A stretch of 64,000 nucleotides of DNA, taken from contig JAUPFV010000001.1 in NCBI GenBank assembly GCA_036936605.1, forward strand, positions 166,432,643-166,496,642, given 5' to 3'. The stretch is from Limnanthes douglasii subsp. nivea (lineage: Eukaryota; Streptophyta; Magnoliopsida; Brassicales; Limnanthaceae). The translations under genes were made by a program, and so were the position numbers. Each line of letters begins with the position of its first letter. The first letter of the stretch is position 1. Below the pieces are notes generated by a model. It was not told where the DNA came from and searched no databases. It saw nothing but the letters and a program-made list of their open reading frames with translations. Of the stretch, positions 33,760 to 45,119 are shown piece by piece.

Positions 33760-35793
33760 CCCTGAATCAACATTGCAAAACCATAAAAATAATCTAAAGC
33801 AAAAAAAACAATAGAAATTGAAATTCGTGGAGAGTTGGAGACAAATCTGATAGATAATCCTATATGAGTCTCATCTGCAGACCTTGTGATTGGAGATAAG
33901 ATGAAAAATGAAGGAAACAAAAATAATCGATATGTTAAAGACCTTATTGAAGAATATGTCTTGGTTGCAAGGCGCAAAGAGCTGTTGGAGGACATTGAAA
34001 GCCTAAATACAGAAAGAAAGCGATAATAAGCTTGAGAAGAATTAAATCAGAAGTCCGACGAGAGTGCATCATGGCTGATCAAGCCGAAGATGTCAATCAA
34101 TGTGAGGAAAGGCATCAGAGAAAAGGTCATGGATCTTCTAAAACGCGAGCTAGATCTGAACAACGATATGACTCAGCAGAATCTAGTGAGTATACTTCTC
34201 TTTGTTCAAATGAATTTGCATCCTAGGATACCGATTTTAGGCATAAATTAGATCAAAAACAAAGAGATTCAAGGGTGCATAAAGTTCTCATCGAACCAAC
34301 CGGAGACCTAAGAGTTCGAGGAAGAAAAAGCACGATTATGGAAAGAGAAATTTATACTCTGAAGAGCCCGACAAAGCGGTAAATTCAGTTTGACCAGAAT
34401 ATATAACCCCTCGGAGACAGATTCAATCTAACAGCTGCAATCAGGATTATTGAGTGGATAGTCAATTTACTTTCCCGTCCGAGGATAGACTCTATATGGC
34501 CGCGAACGAATGAACCGGAGAAATGCTTATAAGGTCGGACGTAATTGCAGGTCATCCCCACTCTCTCCATAAATTTTGTCCGGGCATTTCTCCAAAATGG
34601 TTTGAGATATCCAAGCTGGAACCGTTTGATGGGACACAAGATCCAGATAGTCACATTGAACAGTTCAAGAATATTGTGATCAGTTACAACGACGATGACA
34701 AGTTATTGTGCATGTTATTGTCTCAAACTTCCAAGAATGATGCATCAAAGTGGTTAACCGTTTACCTCAAGGGTATATAACAATTTTGATATGTTTGGAG
34801 CATGTTCGGACAACACTTTGTTGGAAGAAAAACATTCTGAGCAAACAGGGACACTATAATCTACTGTATGCAAAAAGTTGGGGAGAGTCTCAAAGAGTGT
34901 ACGAAATGTTTCATCTAAGTTAAGAAATATATGGAATTTTGTGAAGACAAAGTAGCATTGGCTACCTTCCGAATGGGTTTTCTTTTGGGGTGATGAAAGA
35001 TAATACTGCAGAAATGCAGGCTATGACATTCGAAGAATTGCTGGATGAGATAGAGAAGTGAATTCTAGTTGAAGAAACTAGAGCGTTGGAGATAGAGTCG
35101 AGCTCTCAGTTCTACCATGATCCAACCATGATAAGAGCTAGGGAACCACTTACGAATGTCCGAGCGTAGGTATCGCAACCAACGAGCACAGTCCGACCCC
35201 GAGTACCTGTTCAAGCTATAAATCGGTCAGCTCAAAGGTTATTCAACACTCAATAGTAAATTGTAGTAAACACTCAACAATACTAACCTGTATTTAACAC
35301 TCAACGGAATGTCCAACCCATGTCCAACATATGGGTCTGACCTGCTCTTTATGATGAGTTAACTGAGTGTGTATCCACTATCTTTTAGAAAACACGTTTG
35401 AATGTACACTTTTTTAAGCCATTCCCTATGCAAACTCCAAGGGAGCATAGAAAAACAAGTATTGTTAATATCATGAGGATATCGGGCATGATACAAAAGA
35501 CTCATAGTGTTGAAAAAAGAAGTACAATATTCGATAAAAAAAATGAGAAGTTAGTCAATTTTGTGAAAAATAATTCTACGGTTGCTTTCAAACAGGAAAT
35601 TGTTCATAAGCAAGAGGATGCAATGATGATATCAGAAAAAATCGATAAAGAATCTATAGATGCATTCGATATCTTTGTTGAGTATTTAGACCCAAATCCG
35701 GGTAGAAACAGTATAAACATGGTAGAAAAACCGATAACAATAGGAAAAGTTAGTGAATTATGTACTTTCTTTGAATCACTAAAAAAATTTTAG
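33760..35793 (+). pseudogene. Gypsy gag, degenerate
   Basis: The clearest segment, 34,523-34,780, reads KWFEISKLEPFDGTQDPDSH, IEQFKNIVISYNDDDKLLCM and NDASKWLTVYLKGI, the capsid core of plant gypsy gag. A charged, Lys/Glu/Arg-rich N-terminal region precedes it (ARRKELLEDIESLNTERK near 33,970). The 35,398-35,793 frame (open, 131 residues) forms the gag-protease linker and ends in VSELCTFFESLKKF. Stops and shifts occur elsewhere. Confidence 0.75.
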
Positions 35794-36003
35794 GGAGATA
35801 TAATTATAACAATATCGAATTACTCTCGGAAGAGGCACATCGTTAGTCTAGCAACACAACTGCAAGCAGGCGCTTCCACACATATATATAGAAATCCATC
35901 CCCAATACTCTGTTTCGAGGATGATGATATGAGAGATGTAGCCGGTCTGCATGAGAATGCAGTAGTCATCGGAACGGAGATAATGCTATTTACAACAACA
36001 AAT
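35794..36003 (+). pseudogene. Gypsy protease, N-terminal fragment
   Basis: ILCFEDDDMRDVAGLHENAV matches the FDEDDLRG...HEDAVVIG block that precedes the DTG active site. The active-site segment is missing, because homology ends at 36,003 where GGACAAGAGG begins. It is related to the protease at 26.0-26.7 kb. Confidence 0.65.
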
Positions 36004-36400
36004 GGACAAGAGGAAAGATTAAAAATTTATTTTTCTTAAGTTTTTTGTTATTTTTAGGTTTTAATGGTTTTATAGATTTGAGCTATTTATAGTGTTAAAA
36101 TAGGTAAATCTATGTATGTTTATTCAGTTTGAAGTTATATGTTGATATTAGATGCTTGGATTTTTGTTAGAATATAGTTTTTAGGTTCAATATATGTTGG
36201 AAATAGGGTTTTTTCGCGCAGGTGTTCTTCGTCCCCACCAGGTGAGAATTTGTCAACCGATCAGTTCTCAACCGGCGGGGGAGGGTCTCAACCAGCAATG
36301 GAACACAAGTTCAGTTCTCAACCGGTGGGAGAGGGTCTCAACCGGCGGGGGAACACATATTCAGTTCTTTTCAAATCATGAATAACTTCAAAAACAGAAA
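36004..36400. mobile_element. MULE-like end fragment (same family as 16,199)
   Basis: Starts GGACAAGAGGAAAG and is colinear with the reverse complement of 15,900-16,199, then enters CAACCGGCGGGG-type repeats (two near-identical GTTCTCAACCGG(C/T)GGGAGAG units). It carries no coding region. Only one end is present, so it may be a truncated element or one half of a deletion derivative. Confidence 0.6.
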
Positions 36401-36699
36401 CTTTTTAACGAATTGGTTAGAAATACTACATTATTTGGAGTTCCATGTTCCTCACCTAGGTTTCTTATCTTCAATATTCATCCAAATATAAGATGAGTTT
36501 CTTCGAATATTTTTTAGATTTTTCGGAGGTTTGATTGTTTTTAAATTTTTGAGAGTTTTTTGCATAAATATTCGTTAGATTTTCCTATAACAAGGAGGTG
36601 AGTAAGTGTTTGGACCCAAAATGGCGCGCTCCAAGAAAGAAAGAACAGAGTATTCCCGGCTTTGATTTATCAGGCTTCCTTTTTCTAGTTTTCTCCGGG

Positions 36700-37490
36700 T
36701 ATAGAGATATATAACAATGCTACATTCGAAGAAGACGAATTTCCTATTCTCTCTTCTAAATACAAAGAGCAGAAAGATCAACCGATTAAATCTTATGTTG
36801 ATGTTCTATCAAGAAAATTCTCTTCAAGGCCTGATTTGAAGCCGAAAAATATAAGTTTGAAAGATGATCACATATCATTTCCATACTTGCAAGTGATCAA
36901 AGACTAGCTTGATAAAAACTCAAAGATTACCTTGATTGGTAAATTTAAAAATATAATTCTCAAAAGGAGCGCCTTATTGTAGTTATTGGGAAATTTTAAA
37001 TTCAAAAACCAATATAGTATGAAGATTTTTTTATTCCAGACGTATACTCCCTAAATTCAGTCTCAAGGAAGACATTTGTTTAATCTGTACGAGAAATGTT
37101 TGGATCTTCGGGGAAAATGAGATAAGAATATTACGCTAGACTCCTGAGTTTAACGTTAAGAAAGAATATCCTCTCTCTCTTGTTTGGGTTAGATTCGAAA
37201 TTATTCATGAATTCCTTTTAACTCAAAGCTATCAATGATATGGCCTACTCTATTGGTGTTCCATAGAGAGTTGTAATACCAGAAAGTAACAGAGTTCACA
37301 AGAACTTCTTTTCTGCACTCATTGAGTTAGACGTTACTCAAAAGCTTCATAACAAGATTTGGATGGGATTTGGAGACAACAATGGCTGTTTGATTTCCAT
37401 TTCTTACAATAATCTGCCATTCTACTGCAACTTTTGTAATCATAAAGGCCATAAGGATACGAATTGGAAGAAAAGGGAAAATGAAGCAAA
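36700..37490 (+). pseudogene. LINE ORF1 remnant (DUF4283-like, zinc knuckle)
   Basis: Pieces in changing frames: EEDEFPILSSKYKEQ, then KSYVDVLSRKFSSRPD, NSKITLIGKFKN and, near 37,420, YCNFCNHKGHKDTN. The last matches the CCHC knuckle of the intact ORF1 at 57,130 (CX2CX4HX4C), with the final Cys replaced by Asn. Many stops are present. Confidence 0.7.
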
Positions 37491-38049
37491 GTAGAATCTA
37501 GAGGAAGAAAATACAGTTCCTAGAGAAGAACCGATGTTGAAAAACTACCAAAGCTCTATTCAGAGCAGAGTGCAAGTTTATATACCTAAGATGAAATCGA
37601 TCGTAACGCAAAATATTCAAAAGGATCTTGAAGTAAAAATAATAGCATAGAAGACAATTTGATAAAAAAAATGAAGAAATAGAGTTTATTGAAGCCATAA
37701 AGACTTTAGATCATTGATTTGTAAAGAATCAATCCCCGTAATTCGATAACCCAAATGAAAAAAAAACACCTCTACTACAAGAACTTCTTGTTGTAGTACT
37801 CATGACGACCAAATAATGAATCCTTCATTCTCTGAATTCAAAGAGGTACTTGTGAAAAAACTGAAAATGACAAGGAGAGTCAAGAAACCAAGCAAATGGG
37901 TGATCAAGTCTTTGAAGTACACAGAGACAAACAAGAAACAAAAATCATAGTCTGATAATGATAAAGGTAATTAGAATCAAAGTATTACAAGTTATCCTAA
38001 TCAGGTATTTTGGTTCAAGCTCATGAGACTTAAAAGTTTCCAAAAAGCT

Positions 38050-40050
38050 TAGAAAACCAACTGTTTGGAAATATTTTCAACAAGCTAAAAGATAACGAGG
38101 ATAATGTTAAGAGAATGAAGGATCTTCAAATAAGTAATAAAAATACTGGCACTAAAGCAGACCTGGATAAAGCTAATAGTTTATACATTAAAGCTATGAG
38201 GATTGAAGACGATTACTGGAAACAGAAATGTTATAATAACTGGTTGAAATATGGGGAGCGGAATACAAAGCTTTATCATTCTAACCAAAAAAGAAGAAGA
38301 AGGAAAATAAAAGGCATAAAAGAGGGAGATACCTGGATCACTGAAAGCATTAGGAAGTCTACCGAGAAGTTTTTAAAAGAGATTCTTTCTTCTAATCAAT
38401 ATAGTAATTAGGAGGAAGAGACAAACATGATGAATGATGATATATTCGATATCATTCCTAATCCGGCGACGAATGATGATTACAATTCTTTTATGAAGTC
38501 TGCTACCGAAGAGGAAATTTGGAGTACTATCTCTAATATGAACACTGACAGCGTAGCCGTGAATGATGGTTACAACATTCATTTTTATAAATCTTGCTGG
38601 AATATTATCAAAAGAGACTTATGCATCTCCATTAATTCCTTCATTCATGGCCAGTATATCCCCAAGGGCATCTTTCTAACTCGTTTGTGCGTCATTCCTA
38701 AGACGAACAATCCCACTATTTGGCATGACTACAAACCCATAGGTCTCTGTACAATGCTCAATAGGATTCTGTTTAAGCTTATTAACTCAAGGCTCTCTGT
38801 TATTCTCCCAAATATAAAATCTTAATACCAGGGAGCTTTTGTGTTGGGAAAGTCTATCCATGAAAATATTCTGGTGGCTAAAGAGTTGATATATGATCTG
38901 AACAAAAAGCCCAAAATTGGCAATATCATGATTCCGTTAGACATGTCAAAGGCTTTTGATAGAATGCCTTTCTAATTTATAACTAAAGTCTTGCTCAAGT
39001 TTGGTTTCTCTAATGGTTTTGTGAATCTTATAAACAGGTTGACAAGAGATATCACCATCTCTTTGCTGATCAATGGGGGCACTTTTGGTTTCTTCAACCC
39101 CATGAGGCTTGAGACACGGAGATCCTCTATCTCCAAGTCTCTTCATTATTGGGGAAAAGGTTCTCTTAAGAGGTCTTCATAATCTCTTTAATACCAACAA
39201 CATAGTGAAATTTAATTCAAGAATTAATCTCTGAATCCCCTATCTGGCTTTCACAAATTATATTCTTGTTTTTACTAATAGATTACAAGACTCAATTGAC
39301 AAGTTTATTTTGTTTCTGGACAAGTATCAGGCTGTGTCTTGTCAAGCCATCAATAAAAAGAAGACTAAGCTGATCTCTTCTACTTCTCTTCACCAAAACA
39401 GAATCACTTATCTTGAGACTCAAATTGGTTTCAAAATTGACAACATTCCTACAAGCTACTTAGGAATCCCTTTAAGTAACAACAAGAAAGCAAGCAATTA
39501 CAACAAAATTATCGACAAGATGAATAGAAAGATACCTAACTGGGACTGCAAGCACCTTTCATTTGGAGGCAGACTTGTTCTAATCTCTAATGTTTTAATG
39601 ACTATACCATGTTACTGGATGCAGAACAACATGTCACCTACTAGTATTATAAACAGAATTGAGAAAATGTTAAATAAATTTCTTTGGAGATCCAAGTTCA
39701 ATGATAAAACAATTCATTGGACTAATTGGAAATCTCTTTGTAAGCCTTTTGAAGAGGGGGGCTGAATATCAGAGGACTATCTAATATACAACATATTTAT
39801 TCTCATAAGTTTTGGTTCATATTTAGGAACAAAAAATCCCTTTGGGCTAACATGATGCACAACATTAACTCGAATAATGTTCATCCTCTTTATAAAAAAT
39901 TTAACAAGCCAGGCTCCCTCACTTGGAAGAGAATTTCTAGTGTTAGAAAGGATGCTGAATCCAATATTAGATGGATTCTGGGGAAAAGGAAGATGGATTT
40001 TTGGAGAGAATATTGGCATAATCATCCTCTTATTGTTTAGAACCAGCCTG
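38050..40050 (+). pseudogene. LINE reverse transcriptase
   Basis: Pre-RT text DYWKQKCYNNWLKYGERNTK is followed by the RT: TRLCVIPKTNNPTIWHDYKP, LDMSKAFDRMPF, then near 39,060 SLLINGGTFGFFNP and near 39,440 TSYLGIPLSNNK, SFGGRLVLISNVLM and KMLNKFLWRSKFN. The expected GLRQGDPLSP becomes an RLETRRSSISK-like frameshifted stretch, and the FADD box near 39,250 is not recognisable (LAFTNYILVF-like). The enzyme is inactive. Confidence 0.82.
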
Positions 40051-40839
40051 AAATGTCTAATTACCTTTAAGCTAAAGTAAAGTCTTTATGGAGGAATGAT
40101 GCTTAGGACTCTGATTCTTTATCTTCTTTCTTGTCACCTGCAAGAATGAGTTTGATTCAAAACCATAACATTGATAGAAATAAGGAGGAATTGATGATTT
40201 GGAAATGTTCAAATCATACGAAGTTCAACACTAAAATGACCTGGAACATGATCAGAAATCAAGCTAACTTCTCTAGTTTGTTCAAAAAAAATTGGAACAA
40301 CCTCACTCCAAGGAAGTATTCCTTTCTCCTTTGGAAGCTTATTATGAAATATATTCCTATTCATTATGGTCTGCAAAAAAACACTTACATCTTGCATCTA
40401 AGTGTCAATTTTGCAGTAAATATAAGAACATTAATCATGTATTTGTGAGCTGCAGTCAAGCTTGGCAAATTTGGACGCATTTCAGTGGAATTTTCAAGAT
40501 CTGAATCGAGAGATACATGGTTATAACTCACGTCATCAAGATTTGACATGATTTATCTAAGAGTAAGGTTCACATTACTCATTTAATTCCTCATGTAATT
40601 TGCTGAACTATCTGGCAGAATCACAACAGTGCTAAGCTTACTGGGATTAACAAGGATGCTAACGTTTATAACAATCATATTAACCGATTAATTATTTCAT
40701 TAGACGACTCAAACTCTTTCTCCAGAAAGCACTGGTCTAATACTAAGAATGCTAGCTTGATTATTGGTTGTTTTACCTTTGAAAATGATAAGCATTCTTA
40801 CCTTGCTTGGAAGGCTCCTCTGGAGGAAAGGATCAAATT

Positions 40840-41308
40840 GAATCTCGATGCTTGAGTGCTAAGGAATGCTGAGTCCAGTGGGAGCTGTATTTTTAGGAAT
40901 TTTCATGGGGAGGTGATTCAATGTTTTAGGAACACTTATGGGAAGCTTTCTCCTCTATTAGCTGAAGCTCAAGCTTTGCTCGATGGCTTGCTGATTTGTA
41001 AGCGTAATCTTTGGACTAATGTGGATATAGAGTCTGATTGTCAGACTTTAATTTGTCTCCTTGCGAATAGAAGCTCACCTTGGTTCCTGAATCCGCTTTT
41101 GAAAATCTGTGGAAACTCTTTAGCTTCCTCCATGGTTATCAAGCACATCTCAAGAGTCCAAAACCAAGCTGCTGATTGGCTTGCGAAATGGACTCTAAGA
41201 TGTAAAGAGAAACCAAACTTTAATTCTTTCAATGTTCCTATTAAGCTTCAGTCTATTATCTTTCTACGAAGACTAGGTTTGGGTTATTTTTCTAAGCATG
41301 ATGACTAG
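40840..41308 (+). pseudogene. LINE C-terminal RNase H
   Basis: A frame of about 150 residues matching plant-type RNase H (RVT_3): LNLDA (first Asp, followed by a TGA), LLAEAQALLDGLLICKRN (Glu), DIESDCQTLICLL (Asp) and ISRVQNQAADWLAKW (last Asp). All four acidic positions are visible. Such domains close ORF2 in several plant L1 clades. Confidence 0.8.
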
Positions 41309-41309
41309 T

Positions 41310-41930
41310 TTTGTAGGTAAGCTTCTAGTTCTCTTTCTTTTCCTTTTCTTTTTGTAGGAACAGAGTCGAAGAGCCAGGAAATCAGTGATCGGAGTGGTGT
41401 CGATTCTAAGTATTAGGTTGCAAATCAAAAGGACTGCTGATGGAGACTTGAAGGGAATTTGAAGCCTTGGGATGGAGGCTATGTGATGGAGGCTCTGTTC
41501 TGATTTCATGAAATTTGGGATGGAAGACATTGGCGCGAGGTTTAGTTTTTAATGCAAATTTTTAATCTAATCCTTATATTTTGTAACTCTTTGATAAAGA
41601 TCCTTTCTATTAATAATGGTTATTTTGATTTTAAAAAAAATTGAGACTTTCCTAAATTTCTTAAAATTTTGTAAAATTTTATGTATACGAAAAAAATTTG
41701 GAGATATAATTTTATGTTTTAATGTTTAAGCTAATTGTGTTTTAATGTTTAAAATAAGTGTACCCAACAATCACTAAAAAAACAAAAATGATTCTACTTA
41801 ATCAAAAGACACAATAGTAAAAACCTAATAGTTACAAAAAAATTCCAAAATAATTGGGGCTCTTTAAAGGACTTGGGACCGTATTTATCCAAAAATCATT
41901 TATTTTAGACCTAATTTGGCGTCCCTTATG
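41310..41930. other. LINE 3' UTR and AT-rich DNA without gene
   Basis: Up to about 41,640 this is LINE 3' UTR ending in an A-rich tract. The rest, to 41,930, is AT-rich with no feature that I can support. Confidence 0.5.
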
Positions 41931-41935
41931 TCATA

Positions 41936-42064
41936 CACTATAAAAACACCCCGATCTGCCTAATCCTTGCTGTGTAGCTTGTAACCCATTCTCTACATGG
42001 ATAACATCAAGCTTTACAAAGCTTCACTCCTTTTCTCTGTTCGGGTAATGTTCTTCATGAATTA
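41936..42064 (+). promoter_or_regulatory. TATA box and possible first exon of snoRNA host transcript
   Basis: ACTATAAAAACACC at about 41,937 precedes a short open segment (ATG at 41,999, MDNIKLYKASLLFSVR) that runs into GGGTAATG, a plausible splice donor. The snoRNA candidates follow within 600 bp. The coding value of the exon is doubtful; it may be a non-coding host transcript. Confidence 0.3.
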
Positions 42065-42264
42065 TATTCCTCCGATTTGTAGAATCACTCTATTTGTTCA
42101 TGTTTTTGTTTCGTTTTAAAAAATTGTTGTTTTGTTTTTGGGGTTGAACTGCCGGTGATGGTGTTAAATATACTTTGAGTAATTATTTTGTGAAATCGAT
42201 TTCAATCTGAGGCATTCACCAAAATCTATTTTTGGATTGTTTTAGTTGTAAGAGTATGTATGTT

Positions 42265-42354
42265 AATATGCGAGTGATGATAACACAGACAGGGACATCT
42301 GTACTTGTTTGAAGGTTGATGACATGTCTAATGAGAATCTCTTTGATGCATATT
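42265..42354 (+). ncRNA. Box C/D snoRNA candidate A
   Basis: A perfect terminal stem AATATGC (42,265-42,271) / GCATATT (42,348-42,354) encloses C box GTGATGA (42,274-42,280), C' box TTGATGA (42,316-42,322), a D'-like CTGT (42,299-42,302) and a D-like TTGA (42,343-42,346). AGACAGGGACA just before D' is complementary to plant 25S rRNA TGTCCCTGTCT. By the D-plus-5 rule its target is the first C of CCC in that stretch. GAGAATCTCT before D pairs with GAGATTC of the same rRNA region with one mismatch. The D box is not canonical CTGA. The rRNA sequence is from memory. Confidence 0.65.
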
Positions 42355-42510
42355 ATTATACAAACGAATCTTTTTTTCAGTTCATCTCGGGTTCTGTCCG
42401 ATAGTGCCGATCCACTTCTGTTTTTAAAAGTTTTTAATTTTAGATTTGTTCAGTTTTGAGTCTCTTTTTGTTTAAACTGTTGTTATCTGACTTTAGAATT
42501 AGATAAAGTT

Positions 42511-42614
42511 TTAGTTGCAAATGATGATAAAACAGACAGGGACAGCAGATAACTCTTTCTAAGATAAGAGTTTAACATGATGACTTGTCTATGGGAATCT
42601 CTATGATGCACTAA
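42511..42614 (+). ncRNA. Box C/D snoRNA candidate B
   Basis: Paralogue of candidate A, 246 bp downstream. C box ATGATGA (42,521-42,527), first guide AGACAGGGACA (42,534-42,544) before D'-like CAGA, C' box ATGATGA (42,577-42,583), second guide GGGAATCTC (42,593-42,601) and D-like ATGA (42,603-42,606). A terminal stem TTAGTTGCA / TGCACTAA pairs with a bulge. The second guide is fully complementary to 25S rRNA GAGATTCCC; D-plus-5 predicts methylation of the A in GAGA. Both guides therefore address two sites about 11 nt apart in one rRNA segment. Functional status is unproven. Confidence 0.68.
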
Positions 42615-42619
42615 TTTTA

Positions 42620-43120
42620 ACTTGTTTTAAACTTGTCTTTGGTTTGCCAATGATGAATCTAAACTCATTTTTGAATCTATAATGATGTTTATGAACAGCC
42701 TACAAGCACATGTTTTGTTTTCTGTAAATATAAGGTCTTTCGTACCTATATATGATGTTACAATCATCAGATATGATAATATTACATGACTATTAAATAT
42801 AACATTGAAGTTAAACCTATCAAATACTGTTTTGTTTCCGCTGTATATAGTCTATCTGTTCTTCTTTATAGTCTATATGTTCAATAATTCTTTTGGTTGT
42901 CTTTTATGTCTTGTTGGTTTCATATCTTCTATTTGGAATATGTATGAAAAGTTTAAAGTTGGTAAATTGCCTGGTTTTTGTTTCAGAAGAACGGATATAT
43001 GAAAGTTGCTTTTGTTGAAGCCTATCATTCTGTTTTGGGCTCCAAAATCTGCAATTGTAATAAAACTTCTGATTTATAATATGAAGCCTATACTCAAGAT
43101 CAGAAATTCTTTTCTTCTGG
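42620..43120. other. Non-coding DNA downstream of snoRNA candidates
   Basis: AT-rich. Its first 150 bp resemble 30,255-30,420 (shared host-locus duplication). No coding region seen. Confidence 0.4.
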
Positions 43121-43139
43121 TTGTGTGATCCACATCAAA

Positions 43140-43850
43140 AATTCCCTTCACAGGAGAGATTCCTAGATTACATTCTCAGTTTCTTGAACAATTCGTTTAC
43201 ACAATATTAATAACAGTTTGAAAGGCTATCTTCCTAATAGGCTACTTCCTAATTTCATCTTTGAGCTCCCATCGCAATCTATATCTTTCATCGAACAGCT
43301 TGGGCTTCAACCCCATAGGAGGAAAACATTTATGGGCTTTGAAAAGGATTGTGTTCTTATATCAGCTTCATTGAAAAAATTGCTAGATAGTTTATTACCT
43401 TTGCAGACTGTCAGGAATTGGAGGATCTAAATATCAGTGACAATAATATAAACGATACATTCCCTTTCTTGTTGGATACTCTTCAGCATCTAAAATACTC
43501 TTCAACATCCGAAAATTTTAAACTTGTGCGCGAATAATTTTAAATTGATGTTTCGACCACAGAAAAACTCTACCATATACAGGACCGTTTTCATAGGGGC
43601 CAAAAGAAGCAGTACAACTTATGATTATTCCGTTGAAGTTTGAACTTACAATGGAAGGGTTTTCGGAGATATATTTGAGAAAGTTTTCACAATGTTCCCC
43701 ACTTTATATCTATGTGGTAACAAATTTGGAGGAGAGATTCCAATTGTTTGGTCACGTCGGTTTTTCATCCCGTCAAAAGGAACTTGTGGGGAATAAAATT
43801 GATTTCTTGGATTTCTAAGTGAAAGGAACAATTTCACAATATTGCGGTGG
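43140..43850 (+). pseudogene. LRR receptor-like protein relic
   Basis: Leucine-rich repeat signatures in broken frames: IPFTGEIPRLHSQFLEQF at about 43,150, NSLKGYLPN at about 43,213, QELEDLNISDNNINDTFPFL at about 43,412 and a GGEIP-like segment near 43,735. The NxxxDTFPxxL pattern is typical of plant receptor-like proteins (Cf/RLP type), which sit in the plasma membrane and sense ligands outside the cell. No signal peptide or membrane segment survives, and multiple stops and shifts show this is a dead fragment. It is the only trace of a host protein gene that I can support here. Confidence 0.6.
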
Positions 43851-44214
43851 TTCTTCCAAAAACTCAATCGGATAAAATCAGATTTTTTTTTATATTTAAT
43901 TTTTTTTACCATTTTTCTTAACCAAAATCAAAACGTACATTTCGATCGAAAATCCAACAAACATGCAGACTGTCAAAAAAAAAATTTGTCAACCGAAGAA
44001 AACTCCAAATCAAATGAATTTTTAAAATTTTAATGTCTCTAAAAACTCAAAATCAAATGAATTTTCAAAATTGTAATGCCTCTTGACGCAGTTCGTTATG
44101 CACGCTAGTCATAGTATAATCTAATTAGTGTCCATTCCGCGCTATCCAACTTGTTCGAAAATATTTTATGACTACATTGGTCGAATAATCAATCTAATTT
44201 CAATAAAATATCTA

Positions 44215-44720
44215 ACAATTTTTCTCCATTTACTGAAATTCAGGATTAACTAAAACAAAATCGCACCAAAGAACAAATTTATGCATAAATAAAACATTGT
44301 GACGATGTAATTTCATATTAGTATATTAACATTTCCCCATTTTTGTGAAATTCAGGATTAACATGAAATATTGTGACATTTTTATGACCAAAAGGTCATG
44401 AGTTCGAGTCCCTCTACATACGCTTTCTCGGCTGAGCCTGTCACCTTGTGTGGTTTACCTTCTGGCGTTAGTTTGCAGGCTATCGCGTCAGACTGAGGGT
44501 TTACCCTGTGCGCACTCATTGCACTCTGAGTAGCGGCTGCGAGTTCCCTCCGGAAAAAAAAATATTGTGACGATGTAACTTCATATTAGTATATTACACA
44601 TTTCCCCCATTTTAGTGAAATTGGATTAACTAAAAAAATCCCAACAAATAACAATATATGCATAAATGAAATATTGTGACCATGTAATTTCATATTAGTA
44701 TATTACACATTTCAAATATT
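44215..44720. repeat. Tandem repeat interrupted by a SINE
   Basis: The text ATGCATAAATGAAATATTGTGACGATG, followed by TTTCATATTAGTATATTACAC and CATTTCCCCATTTT, occurs about three times (near 44,281, 44,365/44,565 and 44,661). One unit has been split by the SINE at 44,378-44,559. Confidence 0.7.
44378..44559 (+). mobile_element. tRNA-derived SINE with 12-bp target duplication
   Basis: GTCATGAGTTCGAGTCCCTC contains a Pol III B box (GGTTCGANTCC-type). The body is GC-richer than its surroundings and ends in an A-run. It is flanked by AAATATTGTGAC on both sides (44,366-44,377 and 44,560-44,571), a perfect 12-bp duplication. The A box appears lost, so the 5' end may be truncated. Confidence 0.75.
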
Positions 44721-45119
44721 CGAATATCAAAGTATCCCTAAGGATTGAACATTTACTATTCATAATGAATACATGATGACAATATACACATAAATTTACA
44801 TTCGTAAATGTTCGTATTTGACACTATTTTTACTAGCCTTATTTCATTATCCTTCTCAAGCATATTAAAGCTAAGTCCTTGGTTCTTGAAGCGACAAAAC
44901 TTCATGCTCAAATGGGTAGCTTTTTTCCTCTCGCACCTGCATATGCATTTTTCAAAATAAATATTAAGAAGATAAACTTCAACCTCCACAACTTACAGGT
45001 CTGAACACATACGCCGGGATGATATTTCAAATATGTTCCAATATCAAAACGTTAAGCTTTCCATATTTAATTCAACACCTAATGTCATATTAGATGAGAA
45101 TAGGGTATCTCAACATAAA

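Larger units (their letters stand above)
33354..36003 (+). mobile_element. 5' part of a Ty3/gypsy element
   Basis: Contains a 5' LTR, primer-binding site, gag and the start of the protease on the plus strand, all with frame damage. Its left edge interrupts the minus-strand LINE. Its right side is cut at 36,004 by a MULE-like end fragment, so RT, integrase and the 3' LTR are absent. Confidence 0.75.
36600..41640 (+). mobile_element. Decayed L1-type LINE lacking endonuclease
   Basis: Order on the plus strand: ORF1 remnant (36,700-37,490), RT (38,115-39,765), zinc-finger region (about 40,300-40,460), RNase H (40,850-41,308), 3' UTR and a short A-rich end (TTTTAAAAAAAATTG at about 41,630). Between ORF1 and RT only about 600 bp remain, without endonuclease motifs, so the EN domain is deleted. 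It is closely related in protein sequence to the LINE at 56-62.6 kb. Confidence 0.82.

Noticed and set aside
41999..42050. Start of a host protein-coding gene (MDNIKLYK...)
   Set aside because: No downstream exons with coding character; more likely part of a non-coding snoRNA host transcript.
44391..44420. Possible tRNA gene
   Set aside because: Only a B box is present; no cloverleaf or A box. The flanking 12-bp duplication identifies a SINE.
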